A DNA stretch of 64,000 nucleotides from VRUE01 sp963805475 (GTDB lineage Bacteria; Actinomycetota; Thermoleophilia; Solirubrobacterales; 70-9): assembly GCA_963805475.1 (NCBI GenBank), contig CAWDUO010000001.1, positions 62,001 to 126,000 on the forward strand. Reading direction: 5' to 3'. Of this stretch, positions 39,834 through 48,820 are shown in pieces. How positions within the stretch are numbered: position 1 is the first letter of the stretch; every line of letters begins with the position of its first letter. Both the position numbers and the translations under genes were made by a program. The notes under the pieces are model-generated. The model did no database searches. It saw only the letters and a list, made by a program, of their open reading frames with translations, and was not told the DNA's origin.

Positions 39834-41339
39834 GTGTCCTACTACGTCACCACGCCGATCTACTACGTCAACGCCGAGCCGCACCTCGGGCACGCCTACT
39901 CGACGATGGCGGCCGACGTGCTCGCCCGGCACATGCGCCAGCGCGGCGAGGACGTGTTCTTCCTCACCGGCACCGACGAGCACGGCGAGCCGATCGAGTT
40001 GGCCGCCGAGCGCGAGGGGATCTCCCCGCAGGAGCTGGCCGACCGCAACGCGGCCAAGTTCGAAGCGCTGCTGCCGATCATCGACGCCAGCAACGACTTC
40101 TTCATCCGCACCTCGGACCCCCGCCACGGCGAGCGGGTCGCCGAGATCATGCAGCGCGTCTACGACAACGGCTGGGTGACCAAGGGGACGTATGAGGGCT
40201 GGTACTGCCCCCGCTGCGCCGACTTCAAGACCGAGCGCGAGCTCGGTCCGGGGCAGACCTGCCCGATCCACGAGATCGCGCTGGAGAAGGTGCGCGAGGA
40301 GAACTGGTTCTTCCGCCTCTCCGCCTTCCAGGCCCAGCTCGAAGGCCTCTACGAGGAGCGCCCCGACTTCGTCGTGCCCGAGTTCCGTCGCAACGAGGCG
40401 GTCGCCTTCGTCGAGCAGGGGCTGGAGGACGTCTCGCTCTCGCGGCCGAAGCTGAAGTGGGGGATGCGCCTGCCCTGGGACCCCGAGCAGCGCATGTACG
40501 TGTGGTTCGACGCGCTGCTCAACTACGTCACCGCGCTCGGCTTCGCCCGCGAGGGCGAGGACCTGACGGCGCGCTACTGGCCCGCCGACCTGCACGTGAT
40601 GGCCAAGGACATCCTCAAGTTCCACGCGGTGATCTGGCCGGCGCTGCTGTGGGCCGCCGACCTCGAGGCGCCGAAGCGGATGGCGATCCACGGCTACCTG
40701 CTGATGGGCGAGAAGAAGATGTCGAAGAGCCTCGGCAACGTGCTCGACCCGTTCGAGGTCATCGAACGCTTCGGCGCCGACGCGCTGCGCTTCTACTGCT
40801 TTCGCGAGGTCAGCTTCGGCCAGGACGGCTCGATCTCGACCGCCGGCTTCGAGGCGCGCTACGAGACCGAGCTGGCGAACGACTTCGGCAACCTGGCGAG
40901 CCGCGTGCTGGCGATGGTCGACCGCTACCGCGACGGCGTCGTGCCGCCGGCCCAGGTCGACGCGGTGCTCGAGGAGGACTTCGAAGGCGCGGTCGGGAGC
41001 TTCAGCGAGCTGCTCGACCGGGCCGAGCTGAGCCAGGCGCTGGAGCAGGCCTGGAAGCTGGTCCGCCGCCTCAACCGCTACGTCGAGGAGACCCGCCCCT
41101 GGGAGCTGGCGAAGGACGAGGCCGACCCCGAGCGGCTCGACGAAGTCCTCTACAACCTCTGCGAGGGCCTGCGGGTGACGACCCTGCTGCTGCTGCCCTA
41201 CCTGCCGCGCACGGGAGAGCAGCTGCTCGACGCGCTGGGCGAGAGCTCACGCGAGCTGAGCGAGCTCGGCGCCCGCCCCGGCGGCCAGTCCGTCGAACGC
41301 GTGCCGCCGCTCTTCCCGAAGATCGAGGCGCCGGCCTAG
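39834..41339 (+). CDS. metG: Methionyl-tRNA synthetase
   Basis: This 501-residue class I synthetase is read from GTG 39834. It has the HIGH-box equivalent HLGHAYS, a zinc knuckle in YCPRCADF and TCPIHE, the KMSKS loop KKMSKSLGN, and the anticodon-binding helical domain (NDFGNLASRVLAMV onward). It lacks the C-terminal tRNA-binding domain found in some bacteria. Its stop overlaps the convergent aldehyde dehydrogenase stop. Confidence 0.95.
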   Translation: MSYYVTTPIYYVNAEPHLGHAYSTMAADVLARHMRQRGEDVFFLTGTDEHGEPIELAAEREGISPQELADRNAAKFEALLPIIDASNDFFIRTSDPRHGERVAEIMQRVYDNGWVTKGTYEGWYCPRCADFKTERELGPGQTCPIHEIALEKVREENWFFRLSAFQAQLEGLYEERPDFVVPEFRRNEAVAFVEQGLEDVSLSRPKLKWGMRLPWDPEQRMYVWFDALLNYVTALGFAREGEDLTARYWPADLHVMAKDILKFHAVIWPALLWAADLEAPKRMAIHGYLLMGEKKMSKSLGNVLDPFEVIERFGADALRFYCFREVSFGQDGSISTAGFEARYETELANDFGNLASRVLAMVDRYRDGVVPPAQVDAVLEEDFEGAVGSFSELLDRAELSQALEQAWKLVRRLNRYVEETRPWELAKDEADPERLDEVLYNLCEGLRVTTLLLLPYLPRTGEQLLDALGESSRELSELGARPGGQSVERVPPLFPKIEAPA

Positions 41340-42862
41340 CGAGCGCGCAGGCCTAGGCGGCGGCGCCAATCGCGCGCGTTGAAGGCGCGGGAGACGCGTC
41401 CCACGAGGCCGCGGCGGGACTTGGTGTACGGGTACCAGACCGGTTCGCGCCTGCCGCCGAAGCGGTGGACGATCACCGACTCCGGCCGGCAGTACTTCTT
41501 GATCCCGTGCTCGCCGTGGCGGAAGCCGACTCCCGACTCCTTCCAGCCCCCCATCGGCACGTCCATCAGGACGTAGTTGACGATCACGTCGTTGACGTTG
41601 ACCGCACCGCACTCGATCCGCCGGCCCAGTCGCTCTGCCCGCCCCTTCTCGCCGAAGACCGAGGCCGCGAGGCCGTAGCGGGTGTCGTTGGCGTGGCGCA
41701 GCGCCTCCTCGGCGTCGCGCACCTTCATCACCCCGACGACCGGGCCGAAGGTCTCGTCGCGCATCACCTTCATCGAGTGGTCGACGTCGACCAGCACCGT
41801 CGGCTCGTAGTAGTCGCCCGGCCCCTCGACCGCCCTGCCGCCGGTCAGCGCCCGCGCGCCCTTCTCGAGCGCGTCGGCGACGTGCGCTTCGACCACCGCG
41901 CGCTGGTTCGGCGAGGTCATCGCCCCGACGTCCTTTTCGGGCGTCTTGCCGTCGGCGCCCTGGCGCAGCGCGCCGACTTCCCTGGTCAGCTTGGCGACGA
42001 ACTCGTCGTAGACGGGCTCCTCGACGTAGATCCGCTCGACCGAGAGGCAGACCTGGCCGGAGTTGAACATCGAGCCCCAGGTCGCGGCGTTTGCGGCGCG
42101 GTCCAGATTGGCGTCGTCGAGCACGATCATCGGGTCCTTGCCGCCGAGCTCGAGGCTGACCGGGGTCAGCGTCTCGGCCGCGCGCGCCATCACCTTGCGC
42201 CCGGTCCGGTCCGAGCCGGTGAACTGGACGTAGTCGACGCTGTCGACCAGCGCCCCGCCGGCCTCGCCGGCGCCGTGCACGCAGGCGAACACGTCCGGCC
42301 CGCCGATCTCCTCGCGCCAGGCGCGCACGATCTCGTCGATCCCCAGCGGCGTGAACTCCGACGGCTTGACGACCACGGCGGCGCCGGCCTGCAGGGCCGG
42401 CAGCGCGTCGCCCAGCGCCAGCGCCAGGGGGAAGTTCCAGGGGCTGATGACGCCGACAACGGGGTAGGGCCGGTACTGCACCATCAGCTTCTTCGAGGCC
42501 ATCAGCGGCGAGTGCGGCCGCACCGTCTCGTCGCCGATGAACTTGGCCGCCTTCTTGCCGTAGAAGTTGATCAGGTCGGTGAGGTAGTAGACCTCGGTGC
42601 CGGTGTCGGCGCGGACCTTGCCGGTCTCCGCCTGCATCGTGTCGGCGATCCGCTCGCTGTTGTCGAGCATCCAGTCGCGCAGCCTGCCGAGCCAGCGGTA
42701 GCGCCCCTCGACCCCCAGCGCCTCCCACTCGGGCTGGTTGGCGCGCACCCGGGCGACGACCTCGGCGACGCGCTCGGGGGAGTCGATCGCGACGCTGCCG
42801 ACCGGTTGCCCGTTGGCCGGGTTGACGACCTCGATCCGCTCGCTTGCCGCCTGGTCATACAT
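41336..42862 (-). CDS. NAD(P)-dependent aldehyde dehydrogenase (succinate-semialdehyde DH-like)
   Basis: This 508-residue ALDH-superfamily enzyme has the PWNFPLALALGDALPALQ segment, the catalytic glutamate in LELGGKDPMIVLDDA and the catalytic cysteine in NSGQVCLSVERIYV. A basic C-terminal extension of about 40 residues (KSRRGLVGRVSRAFNARDW) goes beyond the usual end. It oxidises an aldehyde to an acid; fatty or semialdehyde substrates are possible. Its ATG (42862) directly abuts a TGGCTGG-type dyad identical in arrangement to the one before the MMPL exporter, suggesting shared TetR control. Confidence 0.88.
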   Translation of the reverse strand: MYDQAASERIEVVNPANGQPVGSVAIDSPERVAEVVARVRANQPEWEALGVEGRYRWLGRLRDWMLDNSERIADTMQAETGKVRADTGTEVYYLTDLINFYGKKAAKFIGDETVRPHSPLMASKKLMVQYRPYPVVGVISPWNFPLALALGDALPALQAGAAVVVKPSEFTPLGIDEIVRAWREEIGGPDVFACVHGAGEAGGALVDSVDYVQFTGSDRTGRKVMARAAETLTPVSLELGGKDPMIVLDDANLDRAANAATWGSMFNSGQVCLSVERIYVEEPVYDEFVAKLTREVGALRQGADGKTPEKDVGAMTSPNQRAVVEAHVADALEKGARALTGGRAVEGPGDYYEPTVLVDVDHSMKVMRDETFGPVVGVMKVRDAEEALRHANDTRYGLAASVFGEKGRAERLGRRIECGAVNVNDVIVNYVLMDVPMGGWKESGVGFRHGEHGIKKYCRPESVIVHRFGGRREPVWYPYTKSRRGLVGRVSRAFNARDWRRRLGLRAR

Positions 42863-42877
42863 TGGCTGGCCAGCCAG
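42863..42877 (+). promoter_or_regulatory. TGGCTGG-type operator abutting aldehyde dehydrogenase start
   Basis: TGGCTGGCCAGCCAG contains a perfect 14 bp palindrome. It lies between the lipoprotein stop and the ALDH ATG; read on the coding strand it gives CTGGCTGGCCAGCCAATG. A TATCCT hexamer just upstream could be the -10 box, which would give a leader of only a few bases and no ribosome-binding site. Confidence 0.65.
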
Positions 42878-42885
42878 GATAGCCG

Positions 42886-43608
42886 CTAACGATTCGCTTC
42901 GGTCGGGGGTTCCGGCGCGGGCACGACTTCGCCGTTGTCCTTGACGACGACTTCCGGCGGGACGTCGGAGATCTTCACGGCGAAGGAGCCGCCCGCTTCG
43001 ACCCCGTGGGCGGCCTCGGCCCTGGTTTCGTCGGTGAGACCGGCGCCGATCGCGTAGAGGAGCTTGTAGCTGCCCGATTTGACCGCGCTCAGCTTCCAGA
43101 TCGCTTCGGTCGTCTCGCCGGGCTTCAGCGGGCCGAAGGCGAAGGTCTTCGCTTCCGCGGTTTCGGCGCCCCCCGGCTCGCTGGAGCCGGCGAGCTTGGG
43201 GTAGCCCTGCGCCAGCGACCAGATCGGCCGGTCCGGCTGGGCGATCCCCGGAGCGGGGTCGCGGTAGCCGAAAGGCAGCGGGGAGTTGCGCGACGCCCTG
43301 CTGCCGCCGGTGATCGAGACCGTCAGCGAGGGCAGCGCCTTGGAGCCGGTGTTGCGAACCCCGAGCCGCAGCAGGCTCGTCTCGCCGAGCCGCTGCTTCG
43401 GCGGGAACTCGGCCCTGACCACCTTCACGCGGTAGGCGCCGGCGGCCTCGCCCGAGTCGCTCGATTCGCCGCCGCCGCAGGCAGCGAGCAGAAGCGCCGC
43501 CGCGAGGGCGGCGGCGCCGGCCGCGAGCGCGCCGCCGCGAGAACCCGCCGCCGATGTCTGCGAATCCCCCCCGAAGGCTCCAAAGCGGCCCGAACATACC
43601 ACGGGCAT
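42886..43608 (-). CDS. Putative lipoprotein
   Basis: This 240-residue secreted protein has an N-terminal hydrophobic stretch ending in the lipobox LLLAACGGG (cysteine at about residue 44). The mature part shows beta-rich repeats such as RLGVRNTGSKALPSLTVSI and PLKPGETTEAIWKLSAVKSG, which resemble immunoglobulin-like adhesive or CARDB-type folds. I do not recognise a named family. It is upstream of the aldehyde dehydrogenase on the same strand and divergent from the YrbE operon, so a role in envelope lipid transport is possible but unproven. Confidence 0.75.
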   Translation of the reverse strand: MPVVCSGRFGAFGGDSQTSAAGSRGGALAAGAAALAAALLLAACGGGESSDSGEAAGAYRVKVVRAEFPPKQRLGETSLLRLGVRNTGSKALPSLTVSITGGSRASRNSPLPFGYRDPAPGIAQPDRPIWSLAQGYPKLAGSSEPGGAETAEAKTFAFGPLKPGETTEAIWKLSAVKSGSYKLLYAIGAGLTDETRAEAAHGVEAGGSFAVKISDVPPEVVVKDNGEVVPAPEPPTEANR

Positions 43609-43674
43609 TTTGATCTCAACACTCGGCTAACGGAGGCCGCTGGCGCATCCCATAGACTCGGCTCGGAGGAGAGA

Positions 43675-44479
43675 GTGGAAGCAGCCGCATCGATAGGCAA
43701 GAGGTTCGCCCCCGCGAAATCGTTCTTCGAACAGGTCGGGGACATGATGATCCTGACCGCGCGCACGATGGTCTCCGCCGTGCGGCCGCCCTACCCGTAC
43801 GGCGAGGAGTTCATCGGCCAGTTCCTCTTCGCCCTGCAGCTCTGCTGGTTCCCGCTGCTGGTCTCCACCGTCGCCTTCGGCTTCGGCGCGCCGGGGCTGC
43901 AGGCCGCCAACTTCCTCATCGCTGTTCGGGGCGCTGGACCGGCTCGGCGGCTTCTTCGTGCTCGCCTCGATCCGCGAGTTCGCCCCCTTCGTCACCGCGG
44001 TCGTCGTCGCCGGCGTCGCCGGCACGGCGATCACCGCCGACCTCGGCGCGCGCAAGATCCGCGAGGAGCTCGACGCCCTCCAGGTGCTCGGCGTCGACCC
44101 GATCAAGAACCTGGTCGTGCCGCGCTTCCTGGCGCTGATGGTGATCACCGGCCTGCTCGACATCTACGCATTGCTCTTCGGCATCAGCGGCGGCATCCTC
44201 GCCGAGCTCCTCTACAACCAGCCGCTCGGCGGCTTCTTCGCCACCCTGTTCACCAACGCCTCGATCACCGACCTCTGGGGCTCGGTGATCAAGTGCACGC
44301 TGTTCGGCGCGATCATCTCGGTCGTCTGCTGCTACAAGGGGATGACCGCCTCCGGCGGCGCCGCCGGCGTCGGCCGCGCCGTCAACCAGGCCGTCGTCAT
44401 CTCCTTCATGGGCGTCTTCGCCTTCAACTACGCCTTCACCCAGACGCTGCTGGCGACCAATCCCGAACTGCAGACGTGA
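43675..44479 (+). CDS. YrbE/MlaE-type ABC permease A, one frameshift
   Basis: The protein has 267 residues after removing one base near 43921 (ATC-G-CTG). It is a MlaE-family permease of lipid-transporting ABC systems (Mce/Mla), with about six hydrophobic segments and the conserved TAITADLGARKIREELDALQ cytoplasmic loop with the EEL-DAL motif. GTG 43675 has a strong GGAGGAGAG site. It is the first gene of the operon YrbEA-YrbEB-ATPase-RND-Trx-B3/B4. No MCE substrate-binding gene is seen in the window. Confidence 0.87.
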
Positions 44480-44488
44480 TGCGCGCTG

Positions 44489-45288
44489 ATGAACGCCTGG
44501 CTCGAAGTCCCGCGCGGCTGGCTCGACTCCTTCGGCGAGATCGCCCGCTTCGGCTCGCGCGTGGCCGGCCTCGTCTACTCGGGGCCGCGTGCTGCGCTTC
44601 TTCGGCGAGAGCCTGCGCCAGGCCGGCATCCTGATCCTCGGCTCGGCGGTGATCATCTGGGGCCTCGTCTTCATCCTCGGCCTGCAGTGCGGGATCGAGG
44701 GCGCCTACCTGCTGCGCGCCCAGGGCGCCCCCGCCTACGCCGGCGTCTTCTCCGCCTGGTGCGACCTGCGTGAGATCATGCCCTACGCCTTCGGCTACAT
44801 GCTCTCGGCCAAGGTCGGCACCGGGATCGTCGCCGAGCTCGGCGCGATGCGGATCTCCGACGAGATCGACGCGCTCGAGGTGATGGGCGTGCCGCCGGTC
44901 ACCTTCCTCTGCGCGACGCGCCTGCTCGCCGCCTGGATCGCCTTCCCGTTCATGTACCTGGTCGGGATCGGGATCATGTACTTCGCCAGCTACCTGGCGG
45001 TGGTCGAACAGATCGGCGACGTCTCCTCCGGCGGCTACCTGCTGATCTTCTGGATGTTCCAGAACCCGCCCGACCTGATCTTCAGCCTGATCAAGGGCAT
45101 GTTCATGGCGACGGCGATCGTGATGGTCGGCTGCTACTACGGCTACACCGCCTCGGGCGGGCCGGTCGGGGTGGGGACGGCGACCGCCAAGTCGATGGTC
45201 CTCAACATCGTTCTAGTGCACATCATCGGGATGCTCGGCACCCTGGTCTTCTGGGGCGCCAACCCGCGAGCTGCCGATAGGAGGCTGA
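44489..45288 (+). CDS. YrbE/MlaE-type ABC permease B, two frameshifts
   Basis: This is the second MlaE-family permease, 265 residues after removing extra bases near 44589 (CCG-C-GTG) and 45266 (CCG-C-GAG). The family loop is GTGIVAELGAMRISDEIDAL, then EVMGVPP. After correction it ends NPELPIGG at TGA 45286-45288, parallel to the NPELQT end of permease A. Uncorrected, the second insertion removes the stop and makes the permease appear fused to the ATPase. The two permeases would form the heterodimeric membrane core. Confidence 0.85.
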
Positions 45289-45296
45289 GTACGCTT

Positions 45297-46256
45297 ATGT
45301 CGATGGACGAGACGAGCCAGGTACGGGACGAGGAACGGGGGGAGGCGCTGGCCGCGGAGGCCGCCGCCGAGCCGGCGCCGAGCGGTCCCTACGTCAGCGA
45401 GGACGGGGCGACGATGGGCAAGGACTTCGTCATCCCCGGCGTCGATCCCGCCGAGGCCGATCCCTACCGCTACCACACCGGGCGCAAGCGCGATCACGGC
45501 GGCACCGACGCGATCGAGATCATCGACCTGGTCAAGCAGTTCGGCCGCGCCCGCATCCTGAATGGCGTCAATCTCGGCCTTCCCGACGACCAGATCTCGA
45601 TGGTGCTGGGCCCCTCGGGCACCGGCAAGAGCGTGCTGATCAAGCACATCGTCGGCCTGCTCCACCCGGACTCCGGCGACGTGCTCGTGCACGGCGAATC
45701 GATTCCCTCGATGACCGACGACGAACTGTTCGACGTGCGCAAAAAGTTCGGCCTGCTGTTCCAGGACGGGGCGCTGTTCGGCTCGATGAACATCTACGAC
45801 AACACGGCCTTCCCGCTGCGCCAGCACACCGACAAAGGCGAGGAGGAGATCGGCGAGATCGTCAACCGCCGGCTCAAGGAGGTCGGCCTCGTCGAGGCGA
45901 TCTACAAGATGCCGAACGAGCTCTCCGGCGGGATGCGCAAGCGCGCCGGCTTCGCCCGCGCCCTGGTTCTCGACCCGGCGATCGTCATGTTCGACGAGCC
46001 CGACTCGGGGCTCGACCCGGTGCGCACGGCGCTGCTCTGCGAACTGATCCGTGAGGTGCATGCCGAGCAGGGCGGCTGCTACCTGATCATCAGTCACGAC
46101 CTCAACACCGCGCGCCGCGTTCCCGACTTCCTCGCCGTGCTCTGGAACGGTCAGATCGTCGAGTCCGGCCCCAAAGAGGAACTGTTCGACTCCGAGAACC
46201 AGTTCGTGCACCAGTTCCTCAACGCTGACGTAACCGGCCCGCTCTCGATGGATTGA
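45297..46256 (+). CDS. MlaF/Mkl-type ABC ATPase
   Basis: This 319-residue ATP-binding subunit has an acidic N-terminal extension of about 75 residues, then Walker A GPSGTGKSVLIKH, the signature LSGGMRKRAGFARAL and Walker B IVMFDEPDSGLDPV with the family D-loop. It powers lipid movement with the two YrbE permeases. ATG 45297 is chosen because an AGGAGG ribosome site lies at 45279-45284, inside the permease end. The stop overlaps the TTG start of the RND transporter. Confidence 0.9.
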   Translation: MSMDETSQVRDEERGEALAAEAAAEPAPSGPYVSEDGATMGKDFVIPGVDPAEADPYRYHTGRKRDHGGTDAIEIIDLVKQFGRARILNGVNLGLPDDQISMVLGPSGTGKSVLIKHIVGLLHPDSGDVLVHGESIPSMTDDELFDVRKKFGLLFQDGALFGSMNIYDNTAFPLRQHTDKGEEEIGEIVNRRLKEVGLVEAIYKMPNELSGGMRKRAGFARALVLDPAIVMFDEPDSGLDPVRTALLCELIREVHAEQGGCYLIISHDLNTARRVPDFLAVLWNGQIVESGPKEELFDSENQFVHQFLNADVTGPLSMD

Positions 46257-48820
46257 GCTCGGTCGCCGCCTGGGCGGTCCGCCATGCACGGGCGCTGCTG
46301 GTGGCCGCGGCTTTCGTCGCCGTGGGGGCGGGGATAGCTGCAACGCGGCTGCCGACGGACGCGGGCACCGACACGCTGGTCGACTCGGATTCTGCGAGTT
46401 ATCGGGCGACGCAGGCGGTCAAGAGGGAATTCGGGGAAGAACCGATTGTCGTTCTTGCGGAGGGAGATCTTCAGAAGATCGTCCTGACGGCGAACCTGGG
46501 GCGGCTGCTGCGACTGGAGGGGTGTCTCTCGGGGAAGCCGCCGAAGGGGGCCAGGCCGTTGCCGGGGCCGTGCGCGGAGCTGGCCGAAGAGGACCCGGTG
46601 CGCTCGCTGGCGGGGCCGGCCACCTTCCTCAACGAGGCGACGATCCAGATCCAGCGCCAGCTCGAACGGCTGGTCGCCAGCGTGCCGCCGGAAAAGCTGC
46701 GCGAAGTGCTGCTTCAGCTCGCCGCGCAGTACGGGATCACCAGCACGCCCAGCCTCTCCAACCCGAACTTCCTCGCCGCGATCGTCTTCGACATAAAAAA
46801 GGCCAGGGGGACCCCCAAGGCCAAGCTGGCGTACCTATTCCCCAACCGCGACTCGGCTCAGATCGTCCTGCGCCTGCGCTCCGACCTGAGCGAAGCCGAA
46901 CGCCACCGGGCGATCGAAACGATCAGGGCCGTCGTGCGCGACCCTGTGGCTCGGAAGCGGTGCGAGTTCAAGGGCAAGCCCGAGCGCTGCTTTCAGCTGC
47001 ACGGGGCGAAGTACGCGATCTCCGGCGTGCCGGTCGTCGTCGACGCGGTTACCAGGGCGCTGAAGGACGCGCTTCTGGTGCTGCTCGGCGTCGCCGTGGT
47101 CGTGATGGCGATCACCCTGCTGCTCGTCTTCCGCAGCCGCTGGCGGCTGCTGCCGCTCGCGCTCGCCCTTGCCGCCGCGGCGATCACCTTCGGCCTCTTC
47201 GGCCTGCTCGGCGGCTCCCTGACGATGGCCTCGATCGCCGTGCTGCCGATCCTCGTCGGCCTCGCCGTCGACTACGCGATCCAGCTCCAGGCGCGCTACG
47301 ACGAGGCGGTTTCGCTCGGCGCGAGCCCTGGCGTCGACGCCGCGCGGCTGGCGGCCTCCGGTGGCGGGCCGGCGATCGCGACGGCCTGCCTGGCGACCGC
47401 CGCCGGATTCCTTGCGTTGCAGCTCTCGCCGGTGCCGATGGTGCGCGGGTTCGGGCTGCTGCTCGTCGGCGGGGTCGCGATCGCCTTTGCGGTGGCGTTC
47501 GTGGCAGGTTTTGCCGCGCTTGGGCTCAGGCGGGGGGCGGGACCGCCGGGTGCCCCTCCGGGTGCTGGGTTTTTCGCCTCTGAGTTCTTTGGCCGTCCGA
47601 GGGCGTGGTTGGGGCGAAAAAGAGGACGCCGCACCGCTGCGGGGCACCCGGCACTCCCGCCCATCGTCACTCAGATACTCGCAACGGCGCAAACGTATCC
47701 CCTCAGGGTCCTGGCGATTGGCCTTGCTCTAGCGGTCGTCGGTTGGGGGCTCGGCACTCAGATCGAAACTCAGACGGACATCGCCAAGCTCGCGCCGCAG
47801 AACGTCCAAGCGGTGAAGGAACTGAAGGAGCTTCAGAGCGCTACCGGGGTGTCGGGGGAATTGGAGGCGCGGGTTACGGCGCCGGACCTGACCGATCCGG
47901 CCACCATTCGCTGGATGGCCGCGTTTAAGCGACGGGCGTTGGCGGCTGGGGGGTTTGAAGGGGAGAATGCGAGCTGCCAGGAAGCGGAAATCTGCCCGGG
48001 GCCGGCGCTGTCGGACTTCGTCACCGGCGGGGGGTTGACGGCGGGCTCGGGAGGGCCGCTGACGCGCAAGGGCATCCGCGCGGCGCTGGGGCAGATTCCC
48101 GCCTACGACCTGCGTCAGGTGGCGACCGTCGACCCGAAGACGGGGTTGCCCTCTGGCACGGCCCTGATCGGGTTCGGGATCCGGGCGCAGTCGCTGGATT
48201 CCCAGCAGGGATTGATCGAACGGGTGCGCGACGCGGTCGGGGAGCCGGGGACGAAGGGCGGGCCACCGCCGGGGGTGCGCGTCGAGCTAGCCGGGCTGCC
48301 GGTGATCGCGGCGCAAGCGGCTTCGGACCTCGACGGCAGCCGCTACCTGCTCACCGCCGCCGGTCTGCTCGCCGTGGCGCTGGTCCTCCTGCTCGTCTAC
48401 CGGTCCTGGAGGCGGGCGCTCGTGCCGCTCGTCCCGATCGTCATGGCTACCGGCTGGTCGGCGCTGGCGCTGTGGCTCACGCGGGTGCCGCTCAACCCGA
48501 TGTCGGCGGCGCTGGGGGCGTTGACGATCGCGATCGCGACCGAGTTCAGTGTGATCCTCGCGGCGCGGTTCCGGCAGGAGCGCGGCGCTGGGCGCGATGT
48601 CGCCGCGGCGCTGGAGGCGACCTACGCGCGCACCGGGGCGGCGGTGCTGGCATCCGGCGTCACCGCGATCGCCGGGTTCGCGGTGCTGATCGCCAGCGAC
48701 GTGGGGATGCTGCGTGCGTTCGGCTTCGTCACCGTGATCGACCTCGCTGTCGCGCTGCTCGGCGTCGTCGTCGCGCTGCCGGCCGCGCTCGCCTGGTCGG
48801 AGGGGCGGTCCGGGCGGTGA
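46253..48820 (+). CDS. RND/MMPL-family (HpnN-like) lipid transporter
   Basis: This 855-residue transporter is read from TTG 46253, overlapping the ATPase stop. It has two RND halves: the first membrane bundle contains LPILVLGLAVDYAIQLQARYDE-type sequence (IQLQARYDE, about residue 343 onward) and the second has AIATEFSVILAARFRQERGAG. Two large extracytoplasmic loops, a first helix at about residues 9-30 and paired cysteines in the loop (EGCLSG, GPCAEL) are visible. The closest named relatives carry hopanoids (HpnN). A 128 bp palindromic DNA element is carried in frame at about residues 428-470, between the two halves. Confidence 0.85.
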   Translation: MSSVAAWAVRHARALLVAAAFVAVGAGIAATRLPTDAGTDTLVDSDSASYRATQAVKREFGEEPIVVLAEGDLQKIVLTANLGRLLRLEGCLSGKPPKGARPLPGPCAELAEEDPVRSLAGPATFLNEATIQIQRQLERLVASVPPEKLREVLLQLAAQYGITSTPSLSNPNFLAAIVFDIKKARGTPKAKLAYLFPNRDSAQIVLRLRSDLSEAERHRAIETIRAVVRDPVARKRCEFKGKPERCFQLHGAKYAISGVPVVVDAVTRALKDALLVLLGVAVVVMAITLLLVFRSRWRLLPLALALAAAAITFGLFGLLGGSLTMASIAVLPILVGLAVDYAIQLQARYDEAVSLGASPGVDAARLAASGGGPAIATACLATAAGFLALQLSPVPMVRGFGLLLVGGVAIAFAVAFVAGFAALGLRRGAGPPGAPPGAGFFASEFFGRPRAWLGRKRGRRTAAGHPALPPIVTQILATAQTYPLRVLAIGLALAVVGWGLGTQIETQTDIAKLAPQNVQAVKELKELQSATGVSGELEARVTAPDLTDPATIRWMAAFKRRALAAGGFEGENASCQEAEICPGPALSDFVTGGGLTAGSGGPLTRKGIRAALGQIPAYDLRQVATVDPKTGLPSGTALIGFGIRAQSLDSQQGLIERVRDAVGEPGTKGGPPPGVRVELAGLPVIAAQAASDLDGSRYLLTAAGLLAVALVLLLVYRSWRRALVPLVPIVMATGWSALALWLTRVPLNPMSAALGALTIAIATEFSVILAARFRQERGAGRDVAAALEATYARTGAAVLASGVTAIAGFAVLIASDVGMLRAFGFVTVIDLAVALLGVVVALPAALAWSEGRSGR
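47535..47662. repeat. 128 bp palindromic element carried in frame in RND gene
   Basis: The outer arms 47535-47556 and 47641-47662 pair at 20 of 22 positions, and an inner TTTTTCGCC (47570-47578) pairs with GGCGAAAAA (47613-47621). The element encodes about 42 Pro/Gly/Arg-rich residues at the hinge between the transporter's two halves, and the frame is kept. The paired terminal arms and size fit a MITE-like or palindromic repeat insertion. Confidence 0.65.

Noticed and set aside
44589..46256. A 555-residue protein that looks like a permease fused to an ABC ATPase
   Set aside because: One extra base near 45266 removes the permease stop. Without it the permease ends at 45288 like its sister, and an AGGAGG site precedes the ATPase ATG 45297.
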